This document shows, piece after piece, positions 8,989 to 15,208 of a DNA stretch of 15,522 nucleotides. The DNA comes from an uncultured Pseudoclavibacter sp. (GTDB taxonomy: Bacteria > Actinomycetota > Actinomycetes > Actinomycetales > Microbacteriaceae): NCBI GenBank assembly GCA_946221025.1, contig CAMIMS010000042.1, positions 1-15,522 of the forward strand, written 5' to 3'. Every line of letters starts with the position of its first letter. Position 1 is the first letter of the stretch. The translations under genes and the position numbers were made by a program. The notes under the pieces were generated by a model. That model saw only the letters and a program-made list of their open reading frames with translations. It ran no database searches and had not been told where the DNA came from.

Positions 8989-9732
8989 TTAGCCCAGAGC
9001 GTTGGCCAGGGCACCGCTGCCCTTGTAGGCGGTTTCCGCGGCGAAAATTGCGGCGCTGATTGCCTTCGCGGGGCCGGCCGTCACCGGCACGAAGCCGGCG
9101 ACATCGAGGATCGCCTTACCACCGGAGTACAGGCCACCAAGGATGTTTCCGTCCTTGAAGGCGTCGATCGAGTCCATGGCATTGGTGAAGGCACTTCCTG
9201 CCGACATGAACTTGCTCAGCGGGCCACCAATGTGCTTTATGCGCTCAATGTTGAACTTGTCGGCGTATTTGTTGAGCTGCTTGCTGATCTTCTCGAGCTT
9301 CTCTTTGGAGTTCTTGAAGATGTCTTTCGCGAAATCGACGTACTCATCCAGGCCCTGGAGGAACTTGCGGATGTCTTTACCGATGCCCTTGACGAATCGG
9401 TAGATGGGGTTGTTCGTCAGGAAGTCGCGAAGTCGCTCGAGGAGGCTCTTGCCGCCACCCTTCGCGCTGGAGGTGTCGTCCTGCTCCTGCGCCTGGCGCT
9501 GCATGTCGGTGTGGCGATCGAAGAGCATCGCGCAGAGGTCGTCGACCATCGGCGCGAGCTGGCTCGCGTACTCGTTCTTGAAGCGCTCGGCGTCGCGGCC
9601 CTCCCAGACGACCTCCTGCACGGCGCTGCTGGAGCGACGGAACGCCTGTGCAACATCGTCACCGCGCATCTGGAACGTGTCGCTCTGAAGGCGCAGTTCC
9701 TCGGTATTCGCACCCCACATGCCGTTGGCCAT
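8989..9732 (-). CDS. Long WXG100 protein of cassette B
   Basis: The protein has 247 residues. I chose the ATG at 9730-9732, which has a GGGGAG binding site 6 nt upstream and aligns exactly with the start of its paralogue in cassette A. Residues 1 to about 86 are a WXG100 helical hairpin with the turn motif WEG at 43-45, as in substrates of type VII secretion. A Lys-rich amphipathic helical region follows (about 95-170, for example YVDFAKDIFKNSKEKLEKISKQ). The end is a Gly/Ala-rich hydrophobic segment (about 175-247). Of the first 86 residues, 61 match the cassette A protein. The 15-residue run DRHTDMQRQAQEQDD is identical in both. The hydrophobic C-terminus could insert into membrane or pack against a partner. 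It has no Sec signal, as expected for this pathway, and its export route is not encoded here. Confidence 0.9.
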   Translation of the reverse strand: MANGMWGANTEELRLQSDTFQMRGDDVAQAFRRSSSAVQEVVWEGRDAERFKNEYASQLAPMVDDLCAMLFDRHTDMQRQAQEQDDTSSAKGGGKSLLERLRDFLTNNPIYRFVKGIGKDIRKFLQGLDEYVDFAKDIFKNSKEKLEKISKQLNKYADKFNIERIKHIGGPLSKFMSAGSAFTNAMDSIDAFKDGNILGGLYSGGKAILDVAGFVPVTAGPAKAISAAIFAAETAYKGSGALANALG

Positions 9733-9797
9733 GTCTGTCTCCCCGGATTTCTCGTTGTCCACCATCTGCCGGGCACGTTGCCCGACCACGGGGCACA

Positions 9798-9841
9798 AGG
9801 GTAGAGAGGTTTCCCACGCTTGTCAGCGGGGAGAACTCCCC
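9798..9841 (-). promoter_or_regulatory. Promoter and operator-like repeat of cassette B
   Basis: On the minus strand CTGACA (9821-9826) and TACCCT (9798-9803) are 17 bp apart, a SigA-like promoter for the WXG100 gene. One base upstream of the -35 box is the inverted repeat GGGGAG-NN-CTCCCC (9828-9841), perfect in both arms. The same element in the same position precedes the WXG100 gene of cassette A. It starts 10 nt after the stop codon of the last gene of cassette A. An activator or repressor site is the simplest reading. Confidence 0.7.
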
Positions 9842-9851
9842 ATGGTCACCG

Positions 9852-10454
9852 TCAACCCCACTGTGCTCGCTCTCGTTCGAAGCGCTGTGCCCGGTACGCA
9901 CGAATGAGCGTCAGGGGCGAGCGGGCAAGGATCCAGATAGACACCAGCCCCCATAGCGCCCATCCGCTCGGCGACGCCGCATTGGCGAGAACCAGCGCAA
10001 GCCACCCCACCACGACGACGACACCGAGGCCGAGTCGGAGCCATCCGCGGCGAACTTCTGCACCGAGGTCATCGTCCTCATACATGGGCCGCCCATCGGG
10101 ATGGCGATCAGGGCGAACGGTCTGACCGGTGTGCATCGATCCGTCGGGGCGGATTGCATTCCGACGCTGCGCTGCGGCGTCCCCGTCGTATTTGTGTCGC
10201 TCGTCGTAGGCGAGGGCACGCTTTCCCTGAGTGACCCCCTCGTGCCAGGTCGCGATCAGGAACGCGGCGAACAGCGCGACCAGTACCGCATTGAACGGAT
10301 GCGACCCCGAGATCAGCATCCAGGTGCCGAACGCACCGCACGCGACGAGCCCGAGAATGCATGAGATTCGTTGGAAGCGGATGTACCCGCGCGCATCCGC
10401 TTCGTCGTACATCGGCTTCCCGTCGTCATCGCGGGACGGCCGAACGGTCGTCAT
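9852..10454 (-). CDS. Small membrane protein with an internal duplication
   Basis: The 200 residues are two copies of one unit. TVRPSRDDDGKPMY (3-16) recurs as TVRPDRHPDGRPMY (112-125), each followed by about 10-15 mostly charged residues and then two membrane helices (about 30-50 and 53-71; about 140-158 and 163-183). Both cytosolic repeats and the C-terminal RAQRFERERAQW should lie on the inner face. I do not recognise a family. It is the last gene of cassette A, starting 3 nt after the stop of paralogue A2, so it is co-translated with the EspG-like pair. It holds the same position as the large four-helix protein of cassette B, though I see no clear sequence match between them. A docking or anchoring role for the substrate-chaperone complex is inference. 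Confidence 0.85.
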   Translation of the reverse strand: MTTVRPSRDDDGKPMYDEADARGYIRFQRISCILGLVACGAFGTWMLISGSHPFNAVLVALFAAFLIATWHEGVTQGKRALAYDERHKYDGDAAAQRRNAIRPDGSMHTGQTVRPDRHPDGRPMYEDDDLGAEVRRGWLRLGLGVVVVVGWLALVLANAASPSGWALWGLVSIWILARSPLTLIRAYRAQRFERERAQWG

Positions 10455-10457
10455 CGC

Positions 10458-11240
10458 CTAGACAGACGCAGAATCGGTGATGGTTGCGTCTTCCTGCGAC
10501 GAGAGAGGAATGAATGCCTCGATCTGGTCGAACACAACTTCTTCGTCGACCAGCCCTTCGACCGGTGTCGGAGCTCCATCCGCTTGACGCCCAACAGCGA
10601 GCTGATACTGGTCACCCGCGGGTCGTGCGTAGACAACCATTGCCTCATCCTCAGCGCCACGACGCGTGCATTCAATGAAAATCGCACTGTCGTCGGCCGC
10701 CTCCGTCAGGAACGTTTCGGCGAGCGTCCAGAGCGCCTCGAGAATGCCTTCTGACGTCGCCTCAATGGGCCGCACCTCGAATGCACCGAGCGGGGCCGGT
10801 ATGCAGAGCAGCGTGAGCTCGGGGTGGACAATGACGTACGCCTGCCCGAACGAATCCTGCTTGTTCAGCACCACGAGTCGAACCCAGCCGGCACAATCGT
10901 TCGCAATGGCACTGAGCGCGAGTGCTGCACCCTTCGGGGTGTAGCGGGGAGCCGCCGCTTCGTTCTCGAGCAACTCTCCGGGATTCGACAGTTCGAGCAG
11001 GTCGCGTGCGGTGAGGGACGATATTGCCGCATACGCACTGTTGTCCGTCACCTGAGATTCGCCAAGACCAAAACGCTGGAGAGTGGCAGCGCATCCCTCC
11101 CCCGTCACCCGCATCAACCAGATGAACTCGGCCGTGCCAAACGCCATCGCACCGTCGCGAGATTCCGGGCCCGTGAACGGGTCGGGCTGATCGGCACCGG
11201 CGTCAATTGCCGACACCATTTGCTCATTCGCAGTGGTCAT
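10458..11240 (-). CDS. EspG-like paralogue A2
   Basis: This 260-residue cytosolic member of the five-gene family has FGTAEF at residues 34-39 and SSLTARDLL at 74-82. A Trp-containing helix (CAGWVRLVV), a strand block (LLCIPAPLGAFEVRPIE) and the helix ILEALWTLAETFL follow. The C-terminal part is again strand-rich (AIFIECTRRG and AMVVYARPAGDQYQLAVG). The SSL[AT]AR form groups it with B2 and the cassette C member rather than with A1. Its ATG overlaps the TGA of A1 by four bases (ATGA), and the next gene begins 3 nt after its TAG. This tight coupling suggests a fixed ratio of A1, A2 and the membrane protein. The EspG assignment is by pattern only. Confidence 0.85.
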   Translation of the reverse strand: MTTANEQMVSAIDAGADQPDPFTGPESRDGAMAFGTAEFIWLMRVTGEGCAATLQRFGLGESQVTDNSAYAAISSLTARDLLELSNPGELLENEAAAPRYTPKGAALALSAIANDCAGWVRLVVLNKQDSFGQAYVIVHPELTLLCIPAPLGAFEVRPIEATSEGILEALWTLAETFLTEAADDSAIFIECTRRGAEDEAMVVYARPAGDQYQLAVGRQADGAPTPVEGLVDEEVVFDQIEAFIPLSSQEDATITDSASV

Positions 11241-11944
11241 GCGTCATCTTCCTCGCGGATTGTGTTCGATTGAAGCTCATGAGCGGCCCCCTCGACCGCG
11301 AGAAGCCACTCAACCATTCCGAGCAGTTCGGCAATATCGACAAACTCCGGCTCAGGGTCATCGGAGCCGATTGAGCGGCGAACCGTGAAGGTCTCGCTTT
11401 CAAGCTGGACGGTCATCGTGCGCGGGTCAGACTCACCGGCTGCGGCCGACGAAAGCACGACGGCCACGTTCGGACCGGCCGCCGTGATCGCGTCAACAAT
11501 GTCGGTCAGCTGCTCTGCCCGAGGAGCTGGTTCGAGCCCCGAAATCAGCGTCACGAGGTTCGGTCGGCGTACACCAATCATGCCGAACCGCTCAGCGGCC
11601 AGAAACACGAACGGTTCAAATTCCGCGTTAGACGACTCATTCTCATTCACCGGCTGAACGATGACCGCACGCTGGAGGTTTGCGAGCGTATCTGCGACCA
11701 CCGTCGAGGTCGGGTCCGGCTCGTAGGTTTCTTCGCTCACCGGAGTGAGGCGCCTCCTGGCAAACAGCGATGAGGCTCCGTCGAAGATGAACCCGTCATC
11801 CACGTCAATCGAGCGCGTTCCAAACAACCCGAGCCACAGATCCGTCACCGCTTCTTCCGCGTCTTTCGCGAGGAACGCAAGCTCAGCAATTCCGTAGGGG
11901 ACGAATGAGTTCGGCTGGGATATCCCGAAGGTCAGACTACTCAT
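11237..11944 (-). CDS. EspG-like paralogue A1
   Basis: This 235-residue protein is the shortest and most divergent of the five. It keeps YGIAEL (17-22) and SSLFARRRL (58-66), 39 residues apart as in the others. Later parts (PFVFLAAERFGMIGVRRPNLVTLISGLE, then helix LTDIVDAI) fit the same strand-helix layout. It starts at an ATG with a GGAGGTG binding site, 105 nt after the WXG100 gene, with a strong hairpin in that gap. It overlaps A2 by four bases. It ends in a helix plus acidic tail (IREEDD). Its position as first of the pair matches B1, and the SSLFAR block supports the pairing. It may be the subunit that recognises the cassette A substrate, which is inference. Confidence 0.82.
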   Translation of the reverse strand: MSSLTFGISQPNSFVPYGIAELAFLAKDAEEAVTDLWLGLFGTRSIDVDDGFIFDGASSLFARRRLTPVSEETYEPDPTSTVVADTLANLQRAVIVQPVNENESSNAEFEPFVFLAAERFGMIGVRRPNLVTLISGLEPAPRAEQLTDIVDAITAAGPNVAVVLSSAAAGESDPRTMTVQLESETFTVRRSIGSDDPEPEFVDIAELLGMVEWLLAVEGAAHELQSNTIREEDDA

Positions 11945-11988
11945 GTGGGCACCTCCAACGACGCGTGGACACTAGCGGATACAAGCTT

Positions 11989-12021
11989 CGACGGAGTGAC
12001 GCCTTCATCGTCACCCCGTCG
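11989..12021 (-). promoter_or_regulatory. Long hairpin between the WXG100 gene and A1
   Basis: The arms CGACGGGGUGACG and CGUCACUCCGUCG form a 13-bp stem with one G-U pair and a 7-nt loop in the leftward RNA. In plus-strand RNA the wobble becomes an A-C mismatch, so the structure fits the minus-strand transcript. It begins about 28 nt after the WXG100 stop codon. No U-run follows, so it is more likely a 3'-end stabiliser, processing site or partial terminator, giving more substrate than chaperone. Confidence 0.6.
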
Positions 12022-12049
12022 ACGCAAGAAAGCCTTCGCTCAGCTATGC

Positions 12050-13009
12050 CTAGAAGGGGAAGCCTGCGGCGGCGGCTCCGGCAGCAGCGCCCGCCGCAAC
12101 TCCCGAAGCAGCGTTGGAGACGGCCGGAACTGCGGTATCCATCACGAAGTTCCCAATCGCCTCACGGTTCTCGAACGCCGTCACGCCCAGGCTCGCGCCG
12201 GTCGCGATGAGCCCGACCGGGCCGGGCACGAAACTCAGGCCGCCGAGCACAGCCTTTCCGGTTGACCAAAGGCCACCCTTCCAATCACCCTGGCTGAACT
12301 TTCCGATCGCATCTCCGGCATTAAGAAGGACGTCAGCCCCGCCCATGAACTTTCCGAGAGCGCGACCGGCCCCGCCGAATACCTTCTCCGACCAATTAGC
12401 GGCAATGTCGAGCTTGTCTGCGATGAACTTCTCAAGGTTACCCGAAGGGCTGATGTGCTTGAGGAAGCCCATGTCTTTCCAGTTTCCGGTAACAAAGTCC
12501 CCGAGGCGCTTGCTCGCGTCGTAGAGGAACCCACCAGCTTTCTGCGCAGCTTCCTCGATAGCCTTCTGTGCCGCGAACGTGAAACGAAGGCCATTCTTCA
12601 TGATGTCCTTGACAGCCTCAATTGTTTCGAGGATGGTGCGGACCGAGCGCAGGCCCTTCACCCAGTTCCGGAACGTATCCCAGCCGTCACGCACGTCCTT
12701 GAGAAAGTCCTTGATGCGATCCCACAGGCTGCCGCCTCCAACACCGGAGCAGTCATCCTGCTCCTGGGCCTGGCGCTGCATGTCGGTGTGACGGTCCTGC
12801 AGCAGATCGCAAAGCTGGTCGATCATCGCGCCGAGGCTCGCGTCGTACTCATCTTTGAAGCGGTCTGCGTCGGGTCCCTCCCAGACGCACTCCTTGACCG
12901 CGCTGCTGGAGCGGCGGAAGGCGTCGGAGACTTCATCGCGCTTCATGTGAAAGACGTCACTCTGATTGCGCAGTTCGGCGGTATTTGCACCCCACATGCC
13001 AGTAGCCAT
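12050..13009 (-). CDS. Long WXG100 protein of cassette A
   Basis: The protein has 319 residues. The ATG at 13007-13009 has a GGGAGGAT binding site and gives the same start (MATGMWGANT) as its cassette B paralogue. Residues 1 to about 86 are a WXG100 hairpin with WEG at 43-45. Residues about 95-220 form an amphipathic helical middle region longer than and different from that of the paralogue. The C-terminal 100 residues are hydrophobic and Gly/Ala-rich (GGAGRALGKFMGGADVLLNAGD, later GGLWSTGKAVLGGLSFVPG) and end in an Ala/Gly run (AAGAAAGAAAAGFPF). That end matches the cassette B protein in pattern (KFMxxG, NAxDxI, GGLxSxGKAxL, FVPxxxGP). It is the first gene of cassette A, under the promoter at 13078-13121. 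The N-terminal domain marks it as a probable type VII secretion substrate. The fate of the C-terminal part is unknown. Confidence 0.9.
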   Translation of the reverse strand: MATGMWGANTAELRNQSDVFHMKRDEVSDAFRRSSSAVKECVWEGPDADRFKDEYDASLGAMIDQLCDLLQDRHTDMQRQAQEQDDCSGVGGGSLWDRIKDFLKDVRDGWDTFRNWVKGLRSVRTILETIEAVKDIMKNGLRFTFAAQKAIEEAAQKAGGFLYDASKRLGDFVTGNWKDMGFLKHISPSGNLEKFIADKLDIAANWSEKVFGGAGRALGKFMGGADVLLNAGDAIGKFSQGDWKGGLWSTGKAVLGGLSFVPGPVGLIATGASLGVTAFENREAIGNFVMDTAVPAVSNAASGVAAGAAAGAAAAGFPF

Positions 13010-13047
13010 GTTGGATCCTCCCTGAAATTCCCTGAATGTCCACATTG

Positions 13048-13068
13048 CCCCGAGTGTCCGATTCGGGG
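13048..13068 (-). other. Leader hairpin of the cassette A WXG100 mRNA
   Basis: CCCCGA and TCGGGG form a 6-bp perfect stem with a 9-nt loop. With the -10 box at 13078-13083 the transcript should start near 13071, placing this stem within the first few bases. It resembles the 5'-terminal stem predicted for the str mRNA and may stabilise the message. Confidence 0.4.
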
Positions 13069-13077
13069 AATGCCTTA

Positions 13078-13121
13078 AGGCTAGGGCCTATCGCGCACGG
13101 TGTCATCGGGGAGGACTACCC
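13078..13121 (-). promoter_or_regulatory. Promoter and operator-like repeat of cassette A
   Basis: On the minus strand ATGACA (13101-13106) and TAGCCT (13078-13083) are 17 bp apart. One base upstream of the -35 box is the inverted repeat GGGTAG-NN-CTCCCC (13108-13121). This copies the spacing and most bases of the element before the cassette B WXG100 gene; the stretch from -35 box through repeat differs at three positions over 24 bp. Here the element lies between divergent genes, so it cannot be a terminator of an upstream gene, which supports a regulatory role. Confidence 0.7.
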
Positions 13122-13149
13122 ATGTGGCACCGGATCGTTCCAATTCTCG

Positions 13150-13186
13150 TTACCGAGAAGTCGGATGCAGTTCTTATGATTCGAGC
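13150..13186 (+). promoter_or_regulatory. Promoter for a leaderless plus-strand gene
   Basis: A TATGAT -10 box (13175-13180) ends six bases before the GTG at 13187, so transcription should begin at or next to the start codon. No ribosome binding site is present. A weak -35 candidate is TTACCG at 13150-13155, with a long 19-bp spacer. Leaderless mRNAs are common in Actinobacteria. Confidence 0.5.
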
Positions 13187-14200
13187 GTGGGCACCCTCGG
13201 AGTCATCTGCGTCATTGCCGCGATCGGGAGCATCGTCGTCGGCTACATCACGGATGCGGTTCTCGCGAAGCGACTCCGCAGCGGGCGCAGCCGCGACGCA
13301 TCGGCACTCGTGATTCCGCCGGAGGACCTCTCCCCCATCACCGGGCTGGACTTCACACGATTCCAATCGTATGAGAACGCCGCCGCGGCTTTGGCGGCGC
13401 GGATGGGAATCCGCGGTGTCGCTCGCTTCGATGCACGGTCAGGGGTCAGGGCGGACGGGATCGAGATCACGGCGCAACTCATTCACCCGAATGTCGTTAC
13501 CGACTCAGCGGAACGCGCCCTGCTCGAGCGTATTTTCCCGGTTCTCGAGCCTGGCGCGACAAGTCACCCCCAGCGGGGACCGCAGCCCTGGAGCGATGCA
13601 TCGAGCGCGGCCATCCGCGCCAACCTCGAAGACGCCAGGCGACGGGGATTGCTCACCCGCGAGTCGAACGTGCTCGGCATGGCCCTCGGTATCGGGGCAA
13701 TCGCGCTCGCCGTGGCGGGTGCCGCGCTCCTGTCGTCGGAGGCGCCGCGCGGCGAGGACACGCTCTGGCTGTGGCTCGTCATCCTCATCCCGATCGGAGG
13801 CGCAGCTATCGGACTGCTGCTTCCGAACCAGAAATCGCCGAGTGAAGCGGCTCAACCCATCGTGTTGACGCTGGAGGGGATCCGTGCCGCTACGAAACTG
13901 CCCGCGGATGCACTCATCGGCCAGATTGTCGGCGAACTGCAGCGCATGCACGGCCACGGCTCCAGACCCCATCCACACCAGATCGCGGCCACGGCAGAGG
14001 CGCTCATGCCGTACGCCATCGCGTTCAACACCCACAAGACATATGCCGACACCATCGCGTCTGTCCGCTCGACGCTGGGGCTAGATGGGAACGCCTACCC
14101 GTGGCTCACGGTGCGCGACCGGCACGGGGCTCCGATGCCGGCTTCGCAGCAGCTTCGAACCTTTGTCGACGGCATGAGTTCGCTGTCGAACCCGAACTAG
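13187..14200 (+). CDS. Membrane protein resembling the C-terminal half of DUF2207
   Basis: The 337-residue protein starts at the GTG of VGTLGVICV, because the upstream in-frame GTG at 13100 would add 29 residues of unlikely coding sequence overlapping the cassette A promoter. It has one N-terminal membrane helix (about 3-23), a soluble stretch (about 30-160), a helical hairpin in the membrane (about 162-182 and 193-212) and a cytosolic C-terminal domain. ERALLERIFP, RRGLLTRE before the hairpin, and LMPYAIAF (273-280) near the end match the order seen in DUF2207 membrane proteins (ERxLLxxLF, RGxF, LPYAIALG). The usual N-terminal beta-sandwich and signal peptide are absent, so this is a short version or a related family. 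It is the only plus-strand gene, divergent from cassette A and convergent with cassette C. Its role is unknown. Confidence 0.8.
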   Translation: MGTLGVICVIAAIGSIVVGYITDAVLAKRLRSGRSRDASALVIPPEDLSPITGLDFTRFQSYENAAAALAARMGIRGVARFDARSGVRADGIEITAQLIHPNVVTDSAERALLERIFPVLEPGATSHPQRGPQPWSDASSAAIRANLEDARRRGLLTRESNVLGMALGIGAIALAVAGAALLSSEAPRGEDTLWLWLVILIPIGGAAIGLLLPNQKSPSEAAQPIVLTLEGIRAATKLPADALIGQIVGELQRMHGHGSRPHPHQIAATAEALMPYAIAFNTHKTYADTIASVRSTLGLDGNAYPWLTVRDRHGAPMPASQQLRTFVDGMSSLSNPN

Positions 14201-14284
14201 GCACGCAGGACGCCACAGCCCGGTCACGGCTATTCGGTTCCCGAGCAGACTTGATCAGTTCGGGGGCGAGTACGAATGCACATC

Positions 14285-14309
14285 ATCGGCGCGAAGCCGA
14301 CGCGCCGAT
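14285..14309. terminator. Hairpin between convergent genes
   Basis: ATCGGCGCG and CGCGCCGAT form a perfect 9-bp stem with a 7-nt loop in the 148-nt gap between the plus-strand gene (ends 14200) and the cassette C gene (ends 14349). It could act in both directions. Only short U/A tracts flank it (TTT after it on the plus strand). Confidence 0.6.
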
Positions 14310-14348
14310 TTCCCGCGCAAGGAATGCGTTCAGCAGGCGCCTTCGTTC

Positions 14349-15095
14349 CTACTCCGCTGAGAAACCGAGCCAGTGCTCGAGGTGCTCATCGAGTTCATCC
14401 GCCGAGAGGGGCCCCGTGACCGCTCCGGCACCATCGGCAATCTCATACTGCTGGCCACCGTCGGTTTCGGCCCTCAGCGCATTCGTGCCGGCGGCCGCGA
14501 TGCTCGGCCCGGTGACTTGCCGAACGGCGAGGGCACGCGTCGCCGCGTCGGCCACGGCCTCTGACGCTTCGATCGAAACGATGGCGTCCTCGGCGAGCGT
14601 CAGATGCTCTTCGAGCAGATCCCAGATGAAGTCCTGGATGGGCATGTCGGCATCAATCACCCCGACGCGAAACGAGCCGATCGGCGCAGCCTCCAACACC
14701 AGCGTGCCGGCGTCACCGGTTATCACGAGCGCTGACCCAACCTCGGCTTCACCGCGCAGGAGCGAGAAGCCCAGGAGGTGCGTCGCGTGCTCCATGAGGT
14801 AGGTCGTTGCCAGCGCGGCATGCGCGGGCACGAACTCTCCGCCCTGAATCTCGGTGATCAGGCCCCGAGCCGCGAGGGATGACGCAGCGGCCTGGCGAAC
14901 CTCAGCACTCATCTGAACATCCTGCAGCGCCAGGCGGCGCCGACAGGCATCGGCCGCTTCACCGGTCGGGAGGGATGCGATCAGCTCCAGCTCCGCTGCC
15001 CCGAAGGGCACCATGCCCGGGGGCAGATCCGGTGCGAGCGAGAACCCGTCGGCGGCGTTATCGGCAGCATTGGCGAATTCGGTGGTGGGGGGCAC
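14349..15095 (-). CDS. EspG-like paralogue C
   Basis: This 248-residue cytosolic member of the five-gene family starts at a GTG with a GGGAGAG binding site. FGAAEL is at residues 31-36 and SSLAARGLI at 72-80, 39 residues later. The core repeats the pattern: a helix with His/Leu-rich face (TYLMEHATHLLGFSLL), strands (ALVITGDAGTLVLEAAPIGSFRVGVID), then a helix (IQDFIWDLLEEHL). Gly-Leu after SSLAAR, as in mycobacterial EspG-type 'xxGLV' segments, makes this copy the most EspG-like. It is a single copy, unlike the pairs of cassettes A and B. It lies 112 nt after a protein with a PPE-SVP-like motif, so the pair could be a chaperone with its PPE-like client. That role is inferred from the order and motifs. 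Confidence 0.85.
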   Translation of the reverse strand: MPPTTEFANAADNAADGFSLAPDLPPGMVPFGAAELELIASLPTGEAADACRRRLALQDVQMSAEVRQAAASSLAARGLITEIQGGEFVPAHAALATTYLMEHATHLLGFSLLRGEAEVGSALVITGDAGTLVLEAAPIGSFRVGVIDADMPIQDFIWDLLEEHLTLAEDAIVSIEASEAVADAATRALAVRQVTGPSIAAAGTNALRAETDGGQQYEIADGAGAVTGPLSADELDEHLEHWLGFSAE

Positions 15096-15183
15096 GGCAC
15101 TCTCCCGCTGTGAAGGCGTTCGCGCTCACGAGCAAGCGCGCCCGGAGAATATCCCCTTCAAGCGACGGGCTCGGAACGCGGGC

Positions 15184-15208
15184 GCCCGGTAAGGCGCTCT
15201 CGCCGGGC
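15184..15208 (-). terminator. Hairpin after the PPE-like gene
   Basis: GCCCGG (just after the TAG stop) pairs with CCGGGC 13 nt further on, and an overlapping GGCG-AGAG-CGCC alternative stem lies inside. It may weaken read-through into the EspG-like gene. No U-run follows. Confidence 0.35.

Noticed and set aside
9733..9798. 22-residue N-terminal extension of the cassette B WXG100 protein
   Set aside because: The paralogue aligns from MANGMWGANT, the binding site matches that start, and the extension would begin at the predicted -10 box.
9828..9841. The GGGGAG/CTCCCC repeat as a terminator of cassette A
   Set aside because: It lacks a U-run, and the same element precedes the cassette A WXG100 gene, where no same-strand gene ends.
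15096..15207. A third copy of the operator in front of the cassette C EspG-like gene
   Set aside because: A GGGGATATTCTCC sequence (15143-15155) resembles one arm, but there is no TGACA box at the right distance and the arms do not match well.
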